Part shown: in pieces, positions 23,332 to 35,300 of the stretch
How the letters are laid out: each line of letters begins with the position of its first letter
Numbering within the stretch: the first letter of the stretch is position 1
Source: Actinostola sp. cb2023
Lineage: Eukaryota; Cnidaria; Anthozoa; Actiniaria; Actinostolidae
Length of the DNA stretch: 64,000 nt
Direction: 5' to 3'
Assembly (NCBI GenBank): GCA_033675265.1
Contig: JAUJYZ010001478.1
Span: 154,864 to 218,863, forward strand
Program-made: the position numbers and the translations under genes
The notes under the pieces: model-generated
The model's input: the letters and a program-made list of their open reading frames with translations, nothing else
The model's database searches: none
What the model was told of the DNA's origin: nothing

Positions 23332-26300
23332 CTACAATAAATAATAAAATGGCTAGAAAGCGCATACCCGGTCGGTGGCAAATGTTGGAAGACTGGGTTC
23401 GAGTGTTTTGATTATAACTAATAATAATAATAATCTTTATTTTGAGTGGGTTTACAAATACAGCAATACAACAATACTGGTTTCCAATTTGGCCCACTAG
23501 ATACAATAACTACAGATTACAATAATTACAGAACAATACTAGTTACAATTGAAAACACTGACCTAATGAGATAATATTTGGATTAGTTACAAGTTTTTCG
23601 AGGCGTTTGCCCTCGATGAAAGACTAGTGGAATTCTCACTTGAATGGATATTCAACGTTATTTCTCCAGCACATTGGATAGGCTATACAGTTTTTAAATT
23701 GGAGATAATATTGTCAAAATGTACTACTTTCTTCAAATCTCTTCAATGGTCATAACACTCGTACCCAGTCTTCCAACATTTGCCACAGACCGGCTATTCA
23801 CTTTGTGATGAACTTGGAAATGAGCGGTAATGCGGGACGCGCACAGGGAACCAAACCTTTCAGGGAACCCAAAATAATACGCATTGCGCGTGCGCTCTAC
23901 CACAGGAAACCCATCAAAAAATAATGATAATGATACATCTTAGTAGTTTTATAGCCTCAGAATAAATAGTTGGACTCCCTGTGGTAGACGTCAACAGGAA
24001 GAATGCCAGGGGTTTGTTGACGGCCATCGACCTTACCTTTCGAAAAAGGGCGGTCCGTTATGACTGAAAAACGTATAGTAATATATCCTCACTGAATACT
24101 CATTATCACGTCGCAGTAATTAAGTTATGGGCGAGATCCGCGATTGTGTGATATGAGGTATACAACGAGGAAAGAACAGGGAAGTACCGCCACCAGGGGA
24201 GGGGGGTGGGGCAAACTTGACTCTCGCAGCTCCGAACGACGTTGTGCAATAAGGCATGTGTGTGGAGTTAATTTATACTGCTCCGTGCTCATTAATTATT
24301 CAGTGAGAATAGTAATATATCCTCACTGAATACTCATTATCACGTCGCAGTAATTAAGTTATGGGCGAGATCCGCTCCTTGTCCCTCACGGAGGTAAGGA
24401 GACGAGGTGGCATGTGGTTTACTGCCCACAATGTACCCATAACCAAAGACCTTGTACCCATAACGTCTATACCAATACCCAAAAACCAATATCCAACACT
24501 CAAAACTCATTCCTCAAAAACTTTACAGTCTCGATGTCTACATGTATGTATTATTATAATTTGTTTAATGAACAAATTCATTGACTGAAAGGGAAAAATT
24601 CCAATGAATAATGCAAAATTTCTGCCCGAGCGACCCCAACGGCACAGCTACAATAAAACACAATACAGCTGCAGCCTAAGGAATACAAAAATGAGAAATG
24701 GACCTCAACCGTGGAGAGAATGGAGGTTAGCAGGGTGGGCTACGTTTAGCTGTTCATGGAGATCGCTCGAAGGTAGGCTAAGCGCAAAATCTTTGAACAG
24801 GGAGAGTACTCTGGATGGCTCTGAGACGCGCGTGTAATGCTCAGCCATAGCCGTGCTCCGCCAACCTACATATCGAGCGATCGATATCTTCTGTGGAACA
24901 ACCTAGCTGCTTAAGCGTGTTAGAAAGGCCTGTACGAAAACTATGAGGGGTCTCACCCTCGTATAAGCCGGCATTCTGGAGATGTTTACGTAAACGAGCG
25001 ACCGCCGGCCCAACAAAGGGGCGCTGGCTCACTGAAATCTTAGACTGACAAGTACGAAAAGAAAAAACCTGGCGCTAAAATGACGCCGAGTGAATCGCAG
25101 GCGGCAATATAATAGTTGAGCCACGAAACCGGACATATGTCCTTACAAGATACGGGAATCAAAGCAAAAGGGCGTGTATTGCCTTTTGTTACAGTTTTCC
25201 CAAATGTGAACTGGAGGAGGTAACCCTCTCTGTCCCTGAGCCTGAACACTTGCTCCGATCGGAGACGGCCAAGATCAGACGCCCTATCCCCAGTAAAAAA
25301 GTCAACCACAAAGAAGGTGACGTCCCGGGCGAGTGTGTATTGCTCAGAGACAGAGAGACCTACACCTTTTGTAATAAGTTCTCTAAGATATGATACCAAG
25401 CGTCTCAGTTTTACGAAAAATAACGGGACGGCCTGCGACGGCACGATGCCTTGGCTTGCCTGTTCCTCGCGGATGAACTTCAAGTATTCTTTTACTCTAG
25501 TGTGTGAAATAGGGTTGGACTCACTCGTGCGACCCATAGAATTGAAGATGGCTCGAATCTTCCCAAGGTAAGAGTCAACTGTTCCTGCAGCTAGACGGCG
25601 TGGACAAGCACAACCAGATTTTGAACAAGACGGCTTGTGAACGACCGTTTTCCCACTAGAATCCCGGCTGATAAGGAACTTAATGATGTCGTCTGCGGTA
25701 CAAGAAGACATAATTCGAGGAGGGACCAAAGAAGACAAAAACGTGGAGAGCTGGACTTCGAGCCTGCTCTTTTGGCGTTGATATGGTTTTCGTTGATGGG
25801 TTGATCGAAATTCGGCAAATCGCCTGTCTATGGCCTCCACATCTGTAACGTCGGGTGGGGCCGAAACGATGGCAACAGGTGCCTGGAGCGTGCCACAAGC
25901 CTGACAAAAATTGGCATCCGAATCATTTGGGTAGAGACAAGCACCACAACGAATCGCCGCCTTCCAAGGACGTAAAACCTATGGAGCCAAAACCATAGTT
26001 GAGAAACATCTAATTATAGATACACCGGACCGCCCATAGATCCCAAGGGAGGGGTTTTGGCAAGAAACCCGTGGAGCGAGGTGCTGGGAAGAGCAAGATC
26101 GTGGCAGAATCTCGTAAACCTAGACGAAACCAGTCGACGGCCAGGGACTGGAGTAGCGCCCACCAGTATCGCCTTGGGCGTAAGTCAGGGACTATCACCG
26201 TAAAGTGGACGTGTCTCCCCTGGTCAACAATATAGCGCAGAAGGGGACCCAAGAGGACGAACGGCGGGAAAACGTAGATGTTGTGATCTGTCGGGATAGG

Positions 26301-29300
26301 TTGAGCAAATACGTTCACCTCCGAAGAAAGGGGGGTGGGCCACGGCGAAAAATGCGGTAGGAGAGCTTCCGACCCGTCTCTGCGGCAGTTGCTATCGAGG
26401 GCCATGAGGTCAAAAGTATGTGGACCAAACAGCGATTCAACCTGGCGCCATGCAGAAAGAGACAAAGTGCAATCCAAGTCGCTGCACGCTCTAGAAGGAC
26501 CATCAGCTGGATTAGCTATTGAGGGAATATAACTTAAATGGAGTGTGAAATTTAAAGTTCTAGAGCACAAGAAAATGTCTTTGATGACATCGTTCACCCG
26601 GGGATCCTTACAACCCTCATTCATCCGAGAAGCTTGCACCGTCTTGCTGTCTGTAAAAACATCTACCCTTGTGTTTCTTAGAATTTCTTTAAAAGAATCC
26701 AAAACTCGCCATAGGGCTAAGGCCTCTAGAACGTTAATGTGCGACTCCTGGGTCTCAAAGTAATCTCGAACTTCCTGACGAGAACCATCGCGGATTAACA
26801 CACCACCCCACGCCATCTTAGATGCATCGCAAAAAACCGTCACAGACAAGTGTTGTTCGGGTCGCCAAGGGAGAGTATCGGTCCAAGAATCGAGAAATCT
26901 CCAATAACAAATCTCGTCACGCAACGCGCCTTTTACAGGAATCGATGTCTTGGAGTTTTTGGCCAAGGATGAGATCGAAGAGAACACTTCCCGTACGTAC
27001 AACTTGCAACCTGGAATAGCTAGGCTAAATGAGATTGCTTTTCCCGCGAACCGTTGTAACATCGTGATTCCAACAAACTTTGAGGGCGGGGCCAACCACC
27101 CCCCAAAATGGAGCATTAAAGTTGCTTTTCGCGATAACTTTTCATCCCATGTGTTTAGTTTGACCAAACTTCGTATATAGGGTCACCTTATTATGATAAA
27201 TATTTTTGATGTTTTGTGACGTCATTATGAATGTGTTATGACGTCATAATGGATGTTGCAATAGTGTAACCATTTTTAGGAATATGGAATCTACTTCATT
27301 TATGTAGCGATAATGATACACTTTGTCAAGAGGAGTTGAACACCAAAAACCGTTTGTCGATAGCATAAAAATATGTTGAGTTATAACAAATTCTATATAA
27401 GCTCCCCACCTTCCCTGAATATCATGATGGTTAAAAACATATGGCAAATAAACTCCTTGACGATTTTTTTTTATTTCTTTATAAAATGGATCCATTTTTG
27501 TTGTAATATGCAAGACTAAAGGGCTTCTAAAATCGTATGATGTTGAAATTTTGATTTTCGTCCTGAGAATAGAAATATTAGCGATTGTTTAAATTGTGAC
27601 GTCATAATGCATGACGTCACTAAAGTACGATTTATGGAATTAAAGACGATATATAGATACTCGAACATGGAAATGTTTCATATATCCTTTCTCAGTGACA
27701 GTACAACCTATTTCCAATGTTATCTGTACACTCAAGCATAAAAATATACAATAAATTAATTAATATCGCGAAATTTCCCAATAGTCTCAAACAGTCCGTG
27801 CATAACCAACCTTTAGCAAAGTTCAAATATTGATTACTCAGCTAATAATAACGCTAATAACAAACGGTTTTCGGCATTCAACTCCTCTTAACAACATCTT
27901 TCATCGCCGCTACATAAATGAAGTGGATTTCATATTGCTAAAAATGGTTCAATTATTGCAACATCCATAGTGACGTCATAAAACATCCATAATGACGTCA
28001 CAAAGCATCAAAAATATTTACCATCATGAGGTGACCCTATATGCGAAGTTTGGTCAAAATAAACACATGGGATGGTAAGCTATGGCGAAATATACTTTTT
28101 ACCCACGTTTTGATGCTCCATTTGAGGGGGTGGTTGGCCCCGACGTGGCAATCAGCTCTTCGCGCAATCGAGCAAATTTTTCTTTTTTGTCTCCAGGGAC
28201 TAGGAACGCTTGGGCCACAGAATCGGATATAAAACCAAGATACCGCACTGCAGTAGATGGAACTGGATGACTTTTTGAAAGGCCGATGTAATAACCTGCC
28301 TCTATTAATAGGTAGCACATGATGTAGGCTGCGGCCTCTGCACACTGAGGACTCGGGGATTGGTCACCATTTGCCTGTAACTGTCCCACGTGACGGTCGT
28401 CGATGTACTGTGACACAGGTACCCCAAGGGAACGAGCGGCACTGGAGACGATCAAACCAAGGTTGTGGTACAAATAAGCGCTTGCTTTCCAACCAAAGGG
28501 AAGTACCCGAAAGGTGAAATAACATCCCTCCCAGAGGAGACCGAAATATGCTTCCGAGTCGGGATGAAGTCTGACATGCTGATAACCGCTCTTATCGTCA
28601 AACACGGTTTGGAAATTACCGGGAAACACGTACCTCGGCAGATCTGAGAGGTGGTCAAGCTTAAACGGGAGATCCCGAATCCACGAATTAAGAAAGCGCT
28701 CATCATGGCAAAGCCTAGGCTTAGATGGTTCAACCGTCAAGGGAAGGACCAAATGCGGGGGTGTACAATGGTTAATCCGTCCACGATAGGTCAAAACGCC
28801 TGCCGCCACCCAATCGAGGATTGTATTGGTAACAAATGAATGGAATTCTGCACAAGACTTGGAATTATCGAAAACCATCGACGGGGGGGTGAGAGAATCG
28901 TACTCTTTCCCTTTGAAACGTCCCTTGAAACTTCGAAAGAAATACTCTATTCTGACACCTTCCCGCATAATTTGCAAAAAATCAACGGGACCATCGATAG
29001 GGCCATAGTTGGATATCAAAGTCTCCCAGACATCTACGTGATTGTGAATATTTCCAGCCCTAAACGACGCCGAGTCACGAAACCGCAGTTGCTCGATATG
29101 GGCTACAGCCGGGTTCTTTGCGACCATATCCGGGGGAACCAAAGGGCCAACGAAGTGTTGGGGCTTCCCATACACATCACACCATTTATCAAAGGGGCGC
29201 ACAGGATCTTGCAAATGATCTTGGAGAAGACGATAAAAATCCCTCGCCGTATCCTAGTAAAGATAAAGCGCGTTAGCAAATGAAAAACCCCAACCCCCCG

Positions 29301-32300
29301 TTGATCCCAAGCTCTGATCTTAGACCAGAATTGAGGCACTGAGCAGACCCCCCCGGAGTCAACAAGGGACGCGGACAAAGCCAAACCAAACAGAAAAGTA
29401 AACTAGGGAAAAGGGTAGAAAGGAAAACAACTTTAATGAACTTCACGCAAGGATTGATCTGGACTGTAAGTCCTATTCGAAAAAATAATAAATAAATAAT
29501 AAATCTCAATAGTACATATTTGCCGTATTAACCATCCATACGACTACCATCCTTGAGGTTTACGCTGGCCGTTAGGGCAGTCGCGAGCGAAGTGCCCCAA
29601 CCCGTGACATGCAAAACAACGGGTAGGACTATACGGGCCACGACGAGGACGGCGGCGCGTAGACCCTCGAGAACCACCAGAGGAATTACCGTAACCAAAG
29701 GAATTACCATAACCAGAGGAATTAGCCACCTCCTTGTCTAGGCCTTTTAAAATAATAGAAGAGTCCTTGGCGATCTTTGATCTCACAGGGTCTCCCAACA
29801 AGCCCGACATAAGTCTCCGCAAGGCTCGTGGAGGCAAGGAAGCATGGCGGTCTTTTACTTCGTCTAAGATAGCGGCGTACTCATCCGCTTTGTCACTAAC
29901 GGTGGTCCTGGCAACCCTTACCAATGCCTCGAGTTGCTCGATCGCCTCAAACTGATCAAAGAAGTTAACGGGCCTTGCTAGGTTGCGTCTTAACGCAGCC
30001 AAAGCAGAAGTAACACCTCCCTCATTCTGCTTGTTTTCGAGCTGCTTCATCTTCTCTTCTAACGCAGCGAATCTGTCTTGGGGCTAGGAACAAGCCAAAG
30101 AAAAGAAAGGAGGCAATGAGACAAAAGACCGAAAATAAATGATAGCGTGCTGAAACTGTAACAATGAAAATGGAATGCCGAGCAGAAAAAACAAAAAAAA
30201 CTACAATAACAAAATTTTGCATTCCGGTAGAATCCTTTGGGCCGGCTTAACGCCCAGGCGTACAGGTAATTAAACGCTGTATTTATATGTCACGGCTAAG
30301 CACGCACTGGTCCCCGACCTGCACGCCCTAAATGGCAATTACGCTCTAAATTACTATGTACGGCTAAGCATGGCTGAACTCTCTAAGTTAACGCCCATAC
30401 ACTCTATGGTCGTTATAAAATTTCACGTACGGCCAAACTCCCCGAGTTCCAAGCCGATAACTCCATAAACAGTGTAAAACTCTCATGCACGGCCGAACTC
30501 AATAAGCATTGCAAAACTCTTATGCACGGCCGAACTCCCCGAGTTCCAAGCCCATAAACTCAATAAGCATTGCAAAACTCTTATGCACGGCCAAACTCCC
30601 CGAGTTCCAAGCCCATAACTCCATAAACAGTGTAAAAACTCTCATGCACGGCTGAACTCCCTGAGTTCCAAGCCCATAAACTCAATAAACATTGCAAAAC
30701 TCTCATGCACGGCCGAACTCCCTGAGTTCCAAGCTCATAACTCCATAAACAGTGTAAAACTCTCATGCACGGCTGAACTCCCTGAGTTCCAAGCCCATAA
30801 ACTCAATAAACATTGCAAAACTCTAATGCACGGCCGAACTCCCCGAGTTCCAAGCCCATAAACTCAATAAGCATTGCAAAACTCTTATGCACGGCCGAAC
30901 TCCCTGAGTTCCAAGCCCATATAAACTCTAGTAGACGCTAGATATTCTAAACTACGGCTAAACTTCTACCAGTTTGCGATAAGTAAAACAAAGAAACCGA
31001 ACTAACTGAGAACTCTTAACGACTCTATATAACAGACAAAATTCTATACCTCGGCCTGTGGTTCGGGTCGAACCTCGGCGTTATCCGCGGCCACAACTTG
31101 TGGGACATCCTGTGGCGGGACGGCTTGGACATCTTGTTGCGGGGCTTGTGCATCTTGCTGTGCATCTGGAATGGGAAGATTATCTTGGGCTACAGCAGGA
31201 GGAAGAACGTTTCTAGCTGCCATCAAAACGGTAGAAGAGAAGCTGGAAGAGAAGCTGGTGGCGGTACGTGGAACTAAATCAAACTTGACCCTCGCAGCTC
31301 CGAACGACGTTGTGCAATAAGGCATGTGTGTATACTGCTCCGTGCTCATTAATTATTCAGTGAGAATAGTACGCCTGTCGCGTCGCGCAACCTACTTTTC
31401 GGGTTTGAGCTTCTGCACTACTTTGACAACAATGCCGTTGGCGATCTTGTCTGTTAGACTCATGAATCCATATACAAATGCTCCCGTGGTCTAGAAAAAC
31501 AATATAAACACTGATGTTATACTTCTCAATCGAAACGCACAGTTTTACTTATACTTTTACTTCCGGTAAATGTTTAAGGACGTTCGCGGGCAAAAAAACT
31601 ATCCATGTTTTTTTCCTGAAACTTCGCATGGTGAAATAAGATCATTATAGAAGCTAAATGAGCAAATAAAAAATGGGCCGGGGTCACCGACTTCGCTATG
31701 GAGCCAGATTACTTCAAAGTATACCCTTTTTCTGCATGATCGAGAATTACGTGCGTTAAATCCACGGAAAGTCGAGAACGACAGGTATTTTTTGTAGAAA
31801 AACTAAACGGATTGCTAAAATTTTCTTCAAATGGCTATCTAAGAGTTGATAGAATAAACTTATGTACAAAGATTTGTGAATATATAGAAACAACCTGTTG
31901 TTTTTGGCTCATATTTACAGTCACCACATAGCCATCGACGACTCTTTCGCGTGAAGGTAGTTGAAGTTTTCATCTAAATTCGTGTTTTTATCAAAATCTA
32001 TCCATGTTATTTTCTTTAAATTTGGTACATGGGGAGCTTTTATGATTCTTTGTAAAATCACAAAATAAAAAATGGGGGTCACCGATATCGTTATGCTAGA
32101 CTGGTTGCCATCTTGGACGTGAGGAAAGAGGACTGGACCGAGATGATTCGAACCTTGATTTTATGCGCAGAAAAGATGCGCGTGAACAATGCGCGCGAAC
32201 GTCCTTAATAGACAATAGAAATCTATTGAACACCTCGACTTATTCCCTCTCGGTAACATCCTTGGCCAGAGGTTGTAAAGGCAGTTACCCACCCCACCCT

Positions 32301-35300
32301 CCGGGGGAACCCCATGTAGGAATAGTAGGAAAATTCGTCGTACCTTTTAGGGTATTTGCCCGTAAATAAAATTATGATCCACTTAATTAATTGACAAAAA
32401 AATATTTTCGATCATTTATCATTGGTACCTTGTCGCGGTAAACTTCATTTGTTGCCACGATCACAAAGTCGAGATTCTGGTACCTTTTATGGGTTGAGCC
32501 GTCACGTCGGGCACAAATGACCCCAAAATCGGCAATGTTAAACGGCCTCTTTTACATTAACCTTCGTATTTTCAACAATTTGACATCAATTGGGATGAAA
32601 GTTTCGAAGGTTGCTTACTACATGTAGTGTTTTATTTTGGCATGCTAAAAGTTACCACTGACGTAATTGTGACGTCATCACGAATTGTTACATTTCTCGG
32701 GAAAATCGAGATCACATTAAAACGTTCTGAAAAGTAGATATTTCGAAAGAGAATAACATTCTTTAAAACTTGGTGCAATTTTTATCTCGTTGCGGTAATA
32801 TATGGCTGAGTTATAAAGGATATTCATTTTATGATGACGTCATAGAAATGACGTCACCTAAATAGCATTAAAGCTTTACGGAGCAATGAAAATCGATGAA
32901 ATGACGTTTTCGTGATCATTTATGGTTAATAATAGATGTTTGTATTGGACGAAGCTGAAAATTTTGGTCCACGATCTTTATTAGGGATATTAAAAAAATA
33001 TTAGTGACGTCATTATGACATAACGGGAATCTGTCAATATTTGTGATTAATATTTCTTATACTTATCTTCAAAAAGTCAAAAATCTAAAACGATACGATT
33101 TGAGGGGCGTCTTAGTTCTTTCAATATGCAAAGTGTGAAGACAAAAGATTTTCAAACAAAAAAGTTGAATGAAGAAGTTTATTTACGAATGGCTCTATAT
33201 AATTCATTTGGGAAATTATGAACAATATATATAAAAATAACTTCTTCATTCAACTTTTTTGTTTGAAAATATTTTGTCTTCACACTTTGCATATTGAAAG
33301 AACTAAGAAGCCTCTCAAATCGTATCGTTTTAGATTTTTGATTTTTTGAAGATAAGTATTAGAAATATTAATCACAAATATTGACAGATTTCTTTGACGT
33401 CATAATGACGTCACCAATATTTTAAAATATCCCTAATAGAGATCGTGGACCAAAATTTTAAGCTTCGTCCATTACAAACATCTATTATTAACCATAAATG
33501 ATCACGAGAACGTCATTTCATCGATTTTCATTGCTCCGTATAGCTTTAATGCTATTTAGGTGACCTCATTTCTATGACGTCTTCATAAAATGAATATCCT
33601 TTATAACTCAGCCATAAATTATCGCAACGAGATAAAAATTACACCAAATTTTAGAGAATGTTATTCTCTTTCGAAATATCTTCTTTTTAGAACGTTTTAA
33701 TGTGATCTCGATTTTCCCGAGAAATGTAACAATTCGTGATGACGTCACAATTACGTCAGTGGTAACTTTTAGCATACCAAAATAAAACACTACATGTAGT
33801 AAGCAACCTCCGAAACTTTCATCCCAATTGATGTCAAATTGTTGAAAATACGAAGGTTAATGTAAAAGAGGCCGTTTAACATTGCCGATTTTGGGGTCAT
33901 TTGTGCCCGACGTGCGTCTCCGCCACTCTTTATATTGGTGTCTCCCTCCCATATATACCTTATCATTACTCTCAATCATTGCAGCAATCATGGTCAAGAC
34001 CGTAACTAACCCCTCCCCCCGGACGTAAAGAAGTACATACCTTATCGCCAGTACTATCAATCATAACAGCAACCATGGTCAAGGCCGTAACTAACCCCTC
34101 CCCCCGGACGTAAAGAAGTACATACCTTATCAGTACTATCAATCATAACAGCAATCATGGTCAAGGCTGTAACTAACCCCTCCCCCGTACGTAAGACTAG
34201 AAGTACATACCTTATCAGTACTATCAATCATAACAGCAACCATGGCCAAGGCTGTAACTAACCCCTCCCCCGTACGTAACACTAGAAGTACATACCTTAT
34301 CAGTACTATCAATCATAACAGCAACCATGGTCAAGGCCGTAACTAACCCCTCCCCCGTACGTAACACTAGAAGTACATACCTTATCAGTACTATCAATCA
34401 TAACAGCAACCATGGTCAAGGCTGTAACTAACCCCTCCCCCGTACGTAAGACTAGAAGTACATACCTTATCAGTACTATCAATCATAACAGCAACCATGG
34501 TCAAGGCTGTAACTAACCCCTCCCCCGTACGCAAGACTAGAAGTACATACCTTATCAGTACTATCAATCATAACAGCAACCATGGTCAAGGCTGTAACTA
34601 ACCCCTCCCCCGTACGTAAGACTATAGAAGTACATACCTTATCAGTACTATCAATCATAACAGCAACCATGGTCAAGGCTGTAACTAACCCCTCCCCCGT
34701 ACGTAAGACTAGAAGTACATACCTTATCAGTACTATCAATCATAACAGCAATCATGGTCAAGGCTGTAACTAACCCCTCCCCCGTACGTAAGACTAGAAG
34801 TACATACCTTATCAGTACTATCAATCATAACAGCAACCATGGTCAAGGCTGTAACTAACCCCTCCCCCGTACGTAAGACTAGAAGTACATACCTTATCAG
34901 TACTATCAATCATAACAGCAACCATGGTCAAGGCTGTAACTAACCCCTCCCCCGTACGTAAGACTAGAAGTACATACCTTATCAGTACTATCAATCATAA
35001 CAGCAACCATGGTCAAGGCTGCTAACCCCTCCCCCGTACGTAAGACTAGAAGTACATACCTTATCAGTACTATCAATCATAACAGCAACCATGGTCAAGG
35101 CTGTAACTAACCCCTGCCCCGTACGTAAGACTAGAAGTACATACCTTATCAGTACTATCAATCATAACAGCAACCATGGTCAAGGCTGTAACTAACCCCT
35201 CCCCCGTACGTAAGACTAGAAGTACATACCTTATCAGTACTATCAATCATAACAGCAACCATGGTCAAGGCTGTAACTAACCCCTCCCCCGTACGTAAGA

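Larger units (their letters stand above)
24075..31370 (-). mobile_element. DIRS-order (PAT/Ngaro-like) tyrosine-recombinase retrotransposon
   Basis: Read on the minus strand the order is A1 repeat, spliced gag, RT-RNase H, tyrosine recombinase, then B1, A2, B2. These split direct repeats, the recombinase and the lack of a target-site duplication define PAT/Ngaro-type DIRS elements. Length is 7.3 kb, including a 1.05-kb foreign insert (27089-28140). It lies in intron 7 of the MFSD12-like gene, same orientation. The recombinase has two frameshifts, so this copy cannot move unaided. Confidence 0.92.

Noticed and set aside
24183..24195. 13-bp inverted match between 24183-24195 and about 31255-31267 near the retrotransposon ends
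   Set aside because: Too short to separate from chance, and not part of the split direct repeat pattern.
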